Source: Agapanthus africanus (lineage: Eukaryota; Streptophyta; Magnoliopsida; Asparagales; Amaryllidaceae). Taken from it: a stretch of DNA of 64,000 nucleotides. Within the stretch, counting starts at the first letter, position 1. Each line of letters begins with the position of its first letter. Location: positions 748,161,632 to 748,225,631 of the forward strand of contig CM057340.1 of the NCBI GenBank assembly GCA_030015575.1, written 5' to 3'. The notes under the pieces were generated by a model. The model was not told the origin of the DNA, did not search any database, and saw only the letters and a list, made by a program, of their open reading frames with translations. Both the position numbers and the translations under genes were made by a program. Of the stretch, positions 42,126-54,105 are shown one piece after another.

Positions 42126-45095
42126 TATAATACCCAGTCCTTTTGAATACCAATATCCGTATTTTTGTCACTCTCAAAATTTATTTATTTTATAATTATT
42201 ATTTGTATTATTCTAAAAACCCAAATCCTAATCTAATCTCATATCTTTTAATTTTCCCTAATCCAAACCCTCATTCCCTTCCTCTATTATTATCCCCTTT
42301 CTTTTTCAATTTTAGCCCAGCCGTTACTTTCCCCAAGCCCAGAGCCGGCCCACTCCTCTAATCCTTTTCTCATTCACTCAAAATCCCAAGCCCGGCCTCT
42401 TTTTTTTCCCTACCATCTTATCCTTTGGCCCTATCCCATTTTCCCTCCTCAGCCCATTAAAATAACAATTATCCCACCTCATTTCTTTTAAATCCCTTCA
42501 AATCCAAACCCAAATCTCCTCTATAAATTCCTATTAAACCACCAAGTTAATGCCTCTTTAATCCCAATTAATTTACCCCATTAATCCCTTTTAAAATCCT
42601 ATTAATCACCACTTAATTCTCATTCATTCTATTCCCCCTCTCTCAACTTCTCTAATTCTCTCTCTCTCTCTCTCTCTCTTTAATTCCCTTTTCCTCTCTC
42701 TCTAAATTTCTCTTTTTTTATCAGTGTCTCACCCTCCCTCACATCAAATCAAGGAACAGCGTGAAGCAGTGAAGAAAAGGAGGGCACGAAGAGCACCTAG
42801 ATCGAGTGAAATTGTCGGATTCCAAAGGACTGAGCCGGTGTTGCGTTCGTGGCGCGATCGTGCTGATACCACTGCAGTATTATTGTCGACACATTTTCAG
42901 GCAAGTACCCACTTGCTACATGCTAAGTTATTCGTGTTACAAACTAAAATCATATAAATCCCATATTCACAATACCCGATAGATTATATAACATACCTGT
43001 TCGATGTAAAATTCCAATGAAAATCCTCATTTAAATTGACGGAACATGAGGGAATTTGCTGGCCCATGTGATATTGAATAGATTGTACAAATTTCACTGG
43101 AAAATACGACTGTTAGTGACTAAAACGATTACCCCAAATATATCTGTAAAATTGGAACTTTCCCCGTATCTGAAAACCGTTAAAATCACCATAAATTATG
43201 TACATACTGGAATGATGCGTTCGAGGACTTAAATCGAATCCGACTAGACGAACTATAACCTTATGCAAGTTTCTAATGGTTTCTGTACTTAAATTGTGAC
43301 AATATTTGGATCGGAGTGCGACTCTGGACTGCAGTCCAGAGCGACTCTAGTTACTGTTTACTTTCCCGTAATGCGTGCCACCTTGTTTTCTGAACTCGTA
43401 TGTTGCGGAACTCCACAGTTTAGTAAAGGTAAAACTGTTAGCTAGATAACACAAGTGGTTTCATTCTGTTTCATCTTCGTTTGCTATTTAATCTGTAATT
43501 TAGAAGATGGGGACGTATAACAGTCCCAACAGAATCAGAATTGACATATCAGTATTGAACAGTGTATAACTCCTAACGTACAGACGCGATTGACGATCCG
43601 TCTGTTGCGTTGAAAATATTATTTAAAACCCTAGGTTTCATTCAAACTGTAGCATCGCTAAATTCTGATCCCAACTGGGATTAAAATGCGTTGCGAAACG
43701 GACTTCCGATTCTGAAACCGATTTCCAGCCGTGAACGCTTAAAATGAAATGGCCACATCTAGTGATCCTGAAACCCGATTGACGTGAAACAAAATTCGCT
43801 GGATAGATAACCAAACATACTATTTATTCCCCGTTTATCATTTCGCTAAACTGTACACGTATGATTTATGATAAATTATGCAAGTGGTAAAATACTGATT
43901 TATGACATCTTAATCATTGCTTTAGATACTGTTTTCTCATCAAATCATACATATGTCACTGCATTGATAACCTAGTGATCATGTGCATTACCCAGTGTTA
44001 GGTATTAGTGGTGATTGTGGCAAGTACGTTAGTGTTCGTGCATGAGTGAATAAGTGAAAGTGACACGTACTTGTACACAATCAGTGAACCCTATTATTCT
44101 ATTGCATTGTCGACGTCTGTGGAACGCGTGTAAGTGTGACTATAAGTGGTATGGGACACTTATAGAAGCTCTTGCATGGATGTCACAGATAAGGCACCAG
44201 ACACTGCCATTTATCTTGGGTATTAGTCGGGACGTGCTTGATGGAGATCCTGTCTCCAGTTCTCGCGCAGACTTGTCACAGACCGACTGGTATTTGAGGT
44301 TATGGTTGGCGTTTGATGTAGACCACGGGGTCTGGGGTAGTTTGAGTGTGAGTTCAACAGAATCTCGGGAGTCCCATGCCGGCTTATATATATGGAGATA
44401 TATGGAGATTTATAGGATACATGATTATTACCGTGAGTTACATTTTGGGCCCGTGGTCCCTTGCCCTTGGGTTCTACCCTTGGGTGGAGAACACTCGCGA
44501 GTGGTTGACACTCACACTTGGACTGACGATAGGCTTAGTGACCTGTACAGTGAGACTTAGAGACTGATAGGGATAATGACATTGATATGCATTACTTACT
44601 GTGTTGACATACCTGGCATACTATATTACTGCTTTACCGTTCACCTGATCTATTGGACACTTCATTGATTACTGCATGTTCATATCGTTACCGTCTTGAT
44701 TACTGTTATATATATATATATATATATATATCTATTATCACTGTCTGATTTGCTACTTGTATTTATATGTTTATATTGCTATTGTGTCGCTCTGACGACC
44801 TGAGTATGCATGCTCAGAGTGAGAAGTGGATCTAGCCTGGACCAGGACTAGACGTACATCGCGGACATCTTGATCAGCTATCCAGAGTTATACTCTTTTT
44901 ACCTCCATCAGGTCAGTTCTTTGTATTTGATTTGTTTCAGTTACTGCATTTCTCATTACCTGCGCATTGTTTACTGATTACCACGTAAAGCTAGAAGCCG
45001 AAGTGTGACTACGGCAGGACTTTTCCTTGACCGTAGGAGCATGGCTGGCCTTGTCAACCCCTCGTATTCCGTATTTTGGGAAGCGGGGCGTGACA
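42126..45095 (+). repeat. Element B LTR 2 (middle)
   Basis: 2970 bp, starting TATAATACCC (the TG is mutated or reflects the terminal variant) and ending GGGGCGTGACA. It serves as 3' LTR of unit 1 and 5' LTR of unit 2, with internal sequence on both sides and no target duplication. It keeps the perfect palindrome (43322-43341) and a longer TA run (about 44706-44731). Confidence 0.95.
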
Positions 45096-45104
45096 CGGTT
45101 TTGT

Positions 45105-45120
45105 TGGTATCAGAGCCAGG
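45105..45120 (+). promoter_or_regulatory. Primer binding site, unit 2 of B
   Basis: TGGTATCAGAGCCAGG, identical to unit 1. Confidence 0.93.
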
Positions 45121-45468
45121 TTTTGCTTCGATTGGGATTGCAGTTTTCCGTGTAGAGCTTGAAAATCTAAGACATCCCTCGGTCTAGATTGTAAACTTGT
45201 TATTCTTAATCTTTATTCACATTGTGTATTCTGCTATCCATCCGCTAGGGTTTCAGGTGACTTGGCAAAGTTACGTGGTTGTAATTGTGAAATACATCAT
45301 AGTTACAATACCGTACTCTGTTTAAGTGACTTAGAATCCTACAGTTGATTTCTACTTGTAATGAATTTTATCACATCCGATGTTCTTGATTCCTTGCCCA
45401 ATCCATAATATATTTTAATTCCAATAGCTTGTGCCTCATATCGTTCTCAAAATTATTGTTTCAGGATC

Positions 45469-45882
45469 ATGTCTTCCAACGACTCTTACTCTATCTCCAC
45501 TCCCCAGAATCAGACCGTTGAAATTCTGAGTGTACTGCAAGGTCTGAAGGAAGCCCAGGAGCGAACAAACGACTTGTTAGCTGAAGGACTGAGAAGGCAG
45601 GTGAATCAGGCACCAGCGGGAGTCCCCAATCGTAAAGGGATCCCTGTTAGACAAGGAAAAGAGAGGAAGATGAAGCGCCCATTTGTTTTCCCGCGATAGA
45701 AGCAGCAGAAGACCCTATGTTGTGGGTACTGCAAGAGGCCAGGACATCTTCAAAGGGATTGTCGCCGCGCCCAGGGGAAATGCCTGATTTGCGGATCCAG
45801 CGGACATCTTATCAACGGTTGCCCTAAAAGGAAGGAGCTACAAGGAGGAGACTCGTCCACACTCTCCACTTCTGCCAAGTGA
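45469..45882 (+). pseudogene. Mini-Gag, unit 2 of B (one stop codon)
   Basis: The same 137-codon design as unit 1, with both CCHC knuckles intact. A single TAG at 45697-45699 replaces the CAG of element C, and the neighbouring CGA is intact. This stop is shared with unit 1, so it predates the tandem array or was copied by it. Confidence 0.85.
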
Positions 45883-46266
45883 TGATTATTTCGTAAATCG
45901 AGCTCCGAGGATAGTGCGGACCCAGCTTAGAATTCAACCCGTGTGACGAGATTGCAGCGGTCAAGAAATCAAAGAAGAGTTATTATGTTTTCTGCTTTCT
46001 ATAATAATGTTGTTACCCATTTTGTAAAAATTTCCTTTCGTTTGAAATCTTGTATCCGTCGAACTTTTAGTTGAATGCAATAAAACTTTAAATCATGATG
46101 TATGTATCATTCACTTGCTTTCCCCCTTATTTATACTATTCATTACAGCAGCATTTTTATTTTTGATTTTTCAGTCCTTGCCTACCGCACATTTTCTTGT
46201 ACTCTGTATACAGGGTTATTTACTCAGTGTGTCCCACTATCTAATCATGACTCTTTCTTTCAGGCC

Positions 46267-46737
46267 ATGGCCCACCATGGAGCAGCGCCGCATTTAGATG
46301 AGGATGTACAGTCATGCGTTTCCTTAGACCGCATGCTGGCGAATTCTGACGATGAGATCAACGGTCCCCAGGTCATTTTCGGAAACAGCGATTCCGAGGA
46401 CGAAGGAGCCGCCGCTCCAGAGGTTGACATGATCGGCGATTCCGACGAGGAGGAAGGAGACCCTGAAGAGAACCCGATAGAGGAAGATCCCGAGGAAGGC
46501 CCGATAGAAGAAAATCCAGTGGAGGAAGATCCCATGGAGGAGGATCCAGAAGAAGAGAATCACATGGAAGCAGACCTCGATGAAGAAGCTCCAGCCGAGG
46601 AAGAAGGACCAGGAGAACAAGACCCTGCGGTGGAAGAACTCCCAATGGCGATCCCTGCGAGGCGCTATGGGAATGGACGCCCCTACCTGAACGCACGAGC
46701 CTACCGTAACCTGCTGAACCTCCACAACCGCGACTGA
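46267..46737 (+). CDS. Acidic ORF2 of element B (intact copy), unknown function
   Basis: 156 codons from the ATG at 46267, which lies three bases after a good predicted 3' splice site. An upstream in-frame ATG at 46102 is not preferred, because C conserves the splice site and the MAH start. The N-terminal part has HLDEDVQSCVSLDRM and INGPQVIFGNSDSEDEG. A long central Glu/Asp/Pro-rich stretch (about residues 55-125) has an EEDP/EENP repeat theme. A basic tail reads ARRYGNGRPYLNARAYRNLL. No transmembrane segment and no known domain were recognised. It could be a histone- or RNA-interacting acidic protein, or an accessory Gag-like product. Confidence 0.7.
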   Translation: MAHHGAAPHLDEDVQSCVSLDRMLANSDDEINGPQVIFGNSDSEDEGAAAPEVDMIGDSDEEEGDPEENPIEEDPEEGPIEENPVEEDPMEEDPEEENHMEADLDEEAPAEEEGPGEQDPAVEELPMAIPARRYGNGRPYLNARAYRNLLNLHNRD

Positions 46738-47937
46738 CGGGATTTTAGCTGTTGTCTTCTCTGGCCAAATAAACCTATAAATAGTTTAGAGCCATCTGTT
46801 ACTTTTCGAGAGTGCTTTGTTTCGAATTTTCTGGAATGAAATAAACTTTCTGAGTTAACAAATCTTTTGATTACCGGTTCACTTGATGCTTTGACTTTTC
46901 CCCTATACCGTTATTTCCTCCTGAGACTCGTGACTATCCACCCCTGTACCTTGTGCTGTTTCGACCCTCACTTAAATTAAAAAGTACCGCACCCTGATCT
47001 TTTGAATGGGCCACCTTTCATTCTTCGTATATGCCTCATTTGAAATCCTTCTGGGAAGGGAAATTAATAGTAAAATTTCCGAGTTAGCTGACCCTTCGGA
47101 TTTTTTTGCTTGATGTGTCGACCGTTTCCTTCCCATACATTCCCTCCCCTCCTGAGGTTCATTACTGTTCACCCTTACACACTGGGTTGAACCGACCCTA
47201 ACCTCTTTGACCTACAGTCTAAAGCCGTCACACTCCAACCTTTTGATGAGCCACATTCCATTGTAATCCCTACCCTAGCTAGCCCTATACATTTTTGTGC
47301 TTTTTCCTATTACCCTAACTATATTCAGGGACATCATTATTCAAATTTAGTTTCCATTATTTTGTATTTATTGAAAAGTGCATGTTATTGACTACTCCGT
47401 TTTATGTATTTTAAGTACACTACTTTCTTCTCATTTTCGGTAGCGCGACCATATGTATTACATATATTATTTTGGTGCTATACTTCTTATTTCACCATGC
47501 AGTTTTCTAAGTTATGTTACAATGGTTTGATTGATACGTTATTCTAAAAATGTTTTAAACCACCGACAAGTCCTTCACTGCTTCATTATAATTATGCCTT
47601 ATACTTATTATTTTTGCTGTGCTACTTTTGATATACTTATATGTGCACATATTTGGGTTTCGATTTTATCGAACACGCCTTGATTATTATTGTTCGTTAT
47701 TGTTATCTATATTCTTGTATACATGTAGTTGCCCTTATAGTTGTTCCTGCCTTATACCTGTTTAGACCTATCTTTTTGTATGTTGTTCTTACATATATAT
47801 ACCTTCAAAATTAAATCCATCCGTTTTAAGTAAATCACTATGTATTAGTGTTCGATGTGGTAACTTTTCGCTTACTATTTTATAGCTTGTCGTTTCTTTT
47901 AAATTTCGAGGACGAAATTTTTGTAAGGGTGGTATGA
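46738..47937 (+). other. 3' untranslated region, unit 2 of B
   Basis: Nearly identical to 40926-42125, with the same TTTCGAGGACGAAA hairpin (about 47901-47920) and purine tract before LTR 3. No coding signal. Confidence 0.75.
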
Positions 47938-50913
47938 TATAATACCCAGTCCTTTTGAATACCAATATCCGCATTTTTGTCAGTCTCAAAATTTATTTAT
48001 TTTATAATTATTATTTGTATTATTCTAAAAACCCAAATCCTAATCTAATCTCATATCTTTTAATTTTCCCTAACCCAAACCCTCATTCCCTTCCTCTTTT
48101 ATTATCCCCTTTCTTTTTCATTTTTAGCCCAGCCGTTACTTTCCCCAAGCCCAGAACCGGCCCACTCCTCTAATCCTTTTCTCATTCACTCAAAATCCCA
48201 AGCCCGGCCCCTTTCTTTTCCCTACTATCTTATCCCTTGGTCCGAGCCTATTTTCCCTCCCCAGCCCATTAAAATAGCAATTATCCCACCTCATTTCTTT
48301 TAAATCCCTTCAAATCCAAACCCAAATCTCCTCTATAAATTCCTATTAAACCACCAAGTTAATGTCTCTTTAATCCCAATTAATTTCCCCCATTAATCCC
48401 TTTTAAAATCCTATTAATCACCACTTAATTCTCATTCATTCTATTCCCTCTCTCTCAACTTCTCTAATTCTCTCTCTCTCTCTAATTCCCTCTCTCTCTC
48501 TCTCTTTAATTCCCTCTTCCTCTCTCTCTAAATTTCTCTCTCTTTATCAGCGTCTCACCCTCCCTCACATCAAATCAAGGAACAACGTGAAGCAGTGAAG
48601 AAAAGAAAGGCATGAAGAGCACCTAGATCGAGTGAAATTGTCGGATTCCAATGGTCCGAGCCGGTCCTGCGTTCGTGGCGCGATCGCGCTGATACCACTG
48701 CAGTATTATTGTCGACACATTTCCAGGCAAGTACCCACTTGCTACATGCTAAGTTATTCGTGTTACAAACTAAAATCATATAAATCCCATATTCACAATA
48801 CCCGATAGATTATATAACATACCTGTTCGATGTAAAATTCCAATGAAAATCCTCATTTAAATTGACGGAACATGAGGGAATTTGCTGGCCCATGTGATAT
48901 TGAATGCCTTGTACAAATTTCACTGGAAAATACGACTGTTAGTGACTAAAACGATTACCCCAAATATATCTGTAAAACTGGAACTTTCCCCGTATCTGAA
49001 AACCGTTAAAATCACCATAAATTATGTACATACTGGAATAATGCGTTCGAGGACTTAAATCGAATCTGACTCGACTAACTATAACCTTATGGAAGTTTCT
49101 AATGGTTTCTGTACTTAAATTGTGACAATATTTGGATCGGAGTGCGACTCTGGACTGCAGTCCAAAGCGACTCTAGTTACTGTTTACTTTCCCATAATGC
49201 GTGCCACCTTGTTTCCTGAACTCGTATGTTGCGGAACTCCACAGTTTAGTAATGGTGAAACTGTTATCTAGATAACACAAGTAGTTTCATTCTGTTTCAT
49301 CGTCGTTTGCTATTTAATCTGTAATTTAAAAGATGGGGACGTATAACAGTCCCAACAGAATCAGAATTGACATATTAGTATTGAACAGTGTATAACTCCT
49401 AACGTACAGACGTGATTGACGATCCGTCTATTGCGTTGAAAATATTATTTAAAACCCTAGGTTTCATTCAACTGTAGCATCGCTAAATTCTGATCCCAAC
49501 TGGGATTAAAATGCATTGCGAAACGGACTTCCGATTCTGAAACCGGATTTCCAGCCGTGAACGCTTAAAATGAAATGGCCACATCTAGTGATCCTGAAAC
49601 CCGATTGATGTGAAACCAAATTCGCTGGATAGATAACCAAACATACTATTTATTCCCTGTTTATCATTTTGCTAAAATGTACACGTATGATTTATGATAA
49701 ATTATGCAAGTGGTAGAATACTGATTTATGACATCTTAATCATTGCTTTAGATACTGTTTTCTCATCATATCATACATATGTCACTGCATTGATAACCTA
49801 GTGATCATGTGCATTACCCAGTGTTAGGTATTAGTGGTGATTGTGGCAAGTACGTTAGTGTTCGTGCATGAGTGAATAAGTGAAAGTGACACGTACTTGT
49901 ACACAATCAGTGAACCCTATTATTCTATTGCATTGTCGACGTATGTGGGACGCGTGTAAGTGTGACTATAAGTGGTATGGGACACTTATGGAAGCTCTTG
50001 CATGGATGTCACAGATAAGGCACCGGACACTGCCATTTATCTTGGGTATTAGTTGGGACGTGCTTGATGGAGATCCTGTCTCCAGTTCTCGTGCAGACTT
50101 GTCACAGACCGACTGGTATTTGAGGTTATGGTTGGCGTTTGATGTAGACCACGGGATGTGGGGTAGTTTGAGTGTGAGTTCAACAGAATCTCGGGAGTCC
50201 CATGCCGGCTTATATATATGGAGATATATGGAGATTTACAGGGTACATGATTATTACCGTGAGTTACATTTTGGGCCCGTGGTCCCTTGCCCTTGGATTC
50301 TACCCTTGGGTGGAGGACACTCGCGAGTGGTTGACACTCACACTTGGACTGACGATAGGCTTAGTGACCTGTACAGTGAGACTTAGAGACTGATAGGGAT
50401 AATGACATTGATATGCATTACTTACTGTGTTGACATACCTGGCATACTATATTACTGCTTTACCGTTCACCTGATCTATTGGACACTTCATTGATTACTG
50501 CATGTTCATATCGTTACCGTCTTGATTACTGTTATATATATATATATATCTATTATCACTGTCTGATTTGCTACTTGTATCTATATGTTTATATTGCTAT
50601 TGTGTCGCTCTGACGACCTGAGTATGCATGCTCAGAGTGAGAAGTGGATCTAGCCTGGACCAGGACTAGACGTACATCGCGGACATCTTGATCAGCTATC
50701 CAGAGTTATACTCTTTTTACCTCCATCAGGTCAGTTCTTTGTATTTGATTTGTTTCAGTTACTGCATTTCTCATTACCTGCGCATTGTTTACTGATTACC
50801 ACGTAAAGCTAGAAGCCGAAGTGTGACTACGACAGGACTTTTCCTTGACCGTAGGAGCATGGTTGGCCTTGTCAACCTCTCGTATTCCGTATTTTGGGAA
50901 GCGGGGTGTGACA
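47938..50913 (+). repeat. Element B LTR 3
   Basis: 2976 bp, ending GCGGGGTGTGACA, followed by the target duplication CTTTG. It is close to LTR 1 and LTR 2 in sequence and has the donor hairpin at 48727. Confidence 0.95.
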
Positions 50914-50918
50914 CTTTG

Positions 50919-51570
50919 TCTTGCAACATATGGTTCTCTACTTCATTCTTATACCTATAACTTCTCAAAATCCGGACCTTGTATTTCAACGAAATACTTG
51001 TCTAGAACTGGAGAAGTCATGAGTAAACAGAATATAGTACGAGTACCAACCCCTTTATCCTAACGGATATCGGACAACATACAATACTTTGTATAACTCC
51101 ACTGAGTTCAATAACTCAAACCCTGTGTGTTGTAGGTTGAAAACTGTACTATGGTTAAGAAGAATTACACCGTTGTTGAATACACCTTACCTAATCACCA
51201 ACTGATATAGGTAAATATCATAGACATAATTTCAAAAGGTTATATCCCACTTTATAAAATAAACGTACAGATATATCAGTTTGAAATTGGTGCATAATAA
51301 CGGATATTCGAAACAAAATATTTGTCGTCAGGCAAAACCCAGGCGATTTCATCAAATATCACCAATTGCAAAGAATTTTAATATGTATTGAGGATCTAAT
51401 CACCTAATTCCCAATATCTTACTCCTACTCAACATTTGTAATACCATACAGATATGAGAATCAAATCTGGTAAATACATATCTTGGAGTTAGAATCTAAT
51501 TTGGAAAACAGTTTTCACTTAACATCGCACAATAAATCTGAAATATGAAAATGTTTCGAAGGGGTAACCG
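50919..51570 (-). pseudogene. pol: Upstream pol remnant of element E, with duplicated integrase segment
   Basis: Minus-strand reading of 50925-51057 gives an integrase-core remnant (YYILFTHDFSSSRQVFR, compared with the usual YFITFTDDFSRYGYV). The same ~132-bp segment occurs left of element B at 36178-36309, with roughly one difference in eight bases by eye. Before insertion of B the two copies were therefore nearly adjacent. From 51060 to 51570 the frames are too decayed to assign. Confidence 0.6.
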
Positions 51571-51630
51571 GGTATTCCTAGTAATGCCTCTTCCACCATC
51601 CAGATTCATGACAGTAACCGTATACTCGCT

Positions 51631-52415
51631 TGCCCTCACTCCAATCCCTTTATATATCTTTACTTATCACCTTCTGTACACCACACTTAGACTAATTGAT
51701 GTTATTCCTTCCCTAGCCATCGGCACTAGCCTAAAGTTTGGAAGAAGACTATTCAATAAGCACAATAGGTGTACCCTCCTAATACCAGGAGCGCTCACAA
51801 CCTGAGAGAAGGTAAAGAGAAAAGAAAACTAAATAATCCTATTCTATTTCTCCAGAACAAGAATCCATTCTCGAACTGGAACAAGTTCCTTCGAGTTCGT
51901 ATGTAACTATACGATGGCATATCCAAGCATTATGGATTTTCATAGCGATACGAAGTGTTCTGGAGAAATCCAATGTGGATGTAGGAGTGGCAGGGATATA
52001 CGCGGTTTTGTCGTGAATAATAATAATCGCAATTTCCTTTGCCCTTACTCTAATCCCTTTATATGTCTTTACTTATTACCTTCTGTACGCCACACTTAGA
52101 CTAATTGGTTTTCTTCCTTCCCCACCTTTCGGCATCTGCCTATGGTTTGGAAGAAGACTTTCCAATAAGCGCAATAGGTGTGCTCTCCTAATACTAAGAG
52201 CTCTCGCAATCTGAGAGAAGGTAATGGAAAAAGACAACCAAATAATCCTATTCAATTTCTTCAGAAGCATAATCCATCCTCGAACAGGAACAAGTTCCTT
52301 CGAGTTCGTATGTAACTATACGATGGAATATCTAAGCAATATGGATTTTCGTAGTGATACGAAGTATTCTGGAGAAATGCAAAGGGGATGTAGGATTGGC
52401 AATAATATATGCGAC
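51631..52415 (-). repeat. 409-bp tandem duplication with minus-strand TATA motifs
   Basis: Copies start at 51631 and 52040 and share ATCCCTTTATAT, TTCTGTACxCCACACTTAGA and GAACAAGTTCCTTCGAGTTC blocks. On the minus strand each has a TATATAAAG or CATATAAAG box. This may be the promoter or leader side of element E, but no LTR end was identified. Confidence 0.7.
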
Positions 52416-52990
52416 TCCGTAACAATCCAAAAGCCAAAGTGTTTTAAGAAGGTTCAGTTAACTTGGTTCATGAGTTTTAGTTTAGGGTCGGGTCATAGTC
52501 GCTGCCAAAGAGAGAGAGAAAAGAAACACTCAGCGTGCACTCTAACCTAGATCAAAATGTTTAATCACTTTATCTAATCAGGATGGCCCCCACTATTTCC
52601 TCGAATTCTCCTTCAAACCCTAAAAGGAGAATTAGTCGAGATCATATTAAATCACCCGAGGAGTAATCCTACTCATCAGTGGAATCGGGATCCAACTATC
52701 ATCGCATGATAACTTAATGGAAGCCACTCAAGTCACCACACTCCAGAAGATATGCATATGCCTGACAAGTTTCCTGTATGTTTGAAACTCCCGATGTGAT
52801 TTTTACCCCTACGACCCAAGCGACCTTGACACAGTCAACATATCAAAGGGTCCAAGTCAAGTTCAACCCGTCATTTTCTTAATTGCATTAAACCCACCCG
52901 CATAATACCCTTGACACATTCAAAATGGTTATGTTCCCTCACGGTAACCGAATTAAACAAATAAATATAGCAGTAAGCAAAACCCCCAAA
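52416..52990. other. No gene recognised
   Basis: A short ORF beginning ATGGCCCCCACTATTTCC (52582) ends after about 27 codons and resembles nothing known. Otherwise no signal. Confidence 0.5.
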
Positions 52991-52998
52991 TGGAACAT

Positions 52999-53185
52999 CA
53001 CGTGACCACACGTGACCGGGCCTCACGTGCAGACACGTGACCTTTTATGGGCCAAATCTATCTGTGCCTGAATGCCTAATTGGTAAGGTCACGTGACCAC
53101 ACGTGATGGGTTCCTGAGCCCTCTGAACTAATAGAATTGAATTCTAATTAGACGCTTAATTGGTAAGGTCACGTGCCAACACGTG
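52999..53185. promoter_or_regulatory. Four paired G-boxes at 10-bp spacing
   Basis: CACGTG at 52999/53009, 53024/53034, 53090/53100 and 53170/53180. Every pair has a 4-base spacer. Further pairs are at 54052/54062 and 63932/63942. CACGTG is the core site of plant bZIP and bHLH factors, and 10-bp phasing puts both sites on one face of the helix. Confidence 0.85.
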
Positions 53186-53537
53186 ATGAACTCCTAAACC
53201 TTGAATTAATAGAATTAAATTCTAGTTAAAAGAAATCAAAAGCACTACTTTGGAAAATATTTCCTTGGATCTTTCTAAACAAGAAAGATTACGCTCTGTA
53301 AAATAGAGCGTCGTTGGATTAAAAATCCAATGGCGATTAAAAAATCACCAATTTATAGAAAGATTTTTTACAAGGATTGCCAGGAACAACAAATGAAATA
53401 TCAAATAGACTTTGGATTAAAAAAATCTAACGGTGAATAAAATTTTCCGAGTGATCTAAAAGATCATGTTAGATATAAAATCAATCAAAATCTCTCAATT
53501 AGAGTTTGGTTGAACAAACCGATTCTTTTCTTTCTCC

Positions 53538-53545
53538 TATAAATA
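53538..53545 (+). promoter_or_regulatory. TATA box in inverted repeat
   Basis: TATAAATA in CTCCTATAAATAGGAG, about 350 bp downstream of the nearest G-box pair. Confidence 0.55.
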
Positions 53546-54105
53546 GGAGCTAAGAAAGGGAAAAAAAGAAGAACGGAGAGAGATATACAGAAAACACAGA
53601 AGGAAGGAGAGAGAAGAAGCCCCTTGAAAACAAAAAAATGAGAAAAAGAGAATTTAATTCTCCAGAGGGAAGAAGGTCTCTTCAAAGAAGAAAGAAACTC
53701 TAGGTAAGAGAAGAAAGGAGATTACTCCATAAGTTTCCACAAAACAAAAGAGAATTTAATTCTCAAATCAAGGGTTTAACTCTTCTAAAAGGAAATTAGT
53801 TCTTCCTCTGGTTGAAAATCTGCAGAAGCAGATCTTCCCACAAGTTGAGAATTTAATTCTCATCGGGGAGATCTGTCACGCAGATTCAAAACTTAGGGAG
53901 AGAATTGAGTTTAAAGAATTTAATTTCGAAGTAACATATAGGAATTTAATTCCTCTAAATAGAATTAGGGTTTAACCCTATAAAAGAATTTAATTCTTAA
54001 ACAAGGGATTTAACTCTCTATGTATGTCAAAGAGATCAACACCTAACATATCACGTGCGCCCACGTGAGCCTCCCCTCAATGACCAAAAGAGAACAATTG
54101 ATATC

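Larger units (their letters stand above)
36310..50913 (+). mobile_element. Element B: tandem LTR-int-LTR-int-LTR array, non-autonomous
   Basis: Three LTRs (36310-39283, 42126-45095, 47938-50913) alternate with two 2842-bp internal regions. The array as a whole is bounded by a single perfect target duplication CTTTG (36305-36309 and 50914-50918). No duplication occurs at the inner junctions. Each internal region has a good initiator-tRNA primer site, a mini-Gag ORF, an acidic ORF and a polypurine tract. LTR ends (TGTAATACCC...GGGGCGTGACA), leader and Gag knuckles link it to the Tekay-like element A. All pol domains are absent, so it must be mobilised in trans. Unequal recombination between LTRs of two allelic copies is the simplest origin. 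Confidence 0.95.
52991..54105 (+). repeat. LTR-like promoter and leader with paired G-boxes, split by C
   Basis: Five of six pairs of CACGTG lie here; the sixth is at 63932, beyond element C. An ~80-bp direct repeat (53073-53152 and 53153-53230) carries two of the pairs. A TATA box (53538-53545) sits inside the inverted repeat CTCCTAT-AA-ATAGGAG. The leader (53640-54015) is full of near-palindromes with a TTTAA centre, as in the TR-GAG LTR leader. It is probably a Tat-like LTR, but its ends were not found. Confidence 0.5.

Noticed and set aside
52582..52665. Short ORF with a good start context (ATGGCCCCC) as a possible gene
   Set aside because: Only about 27 codons, no similarity recognised and no continuation in other frames.
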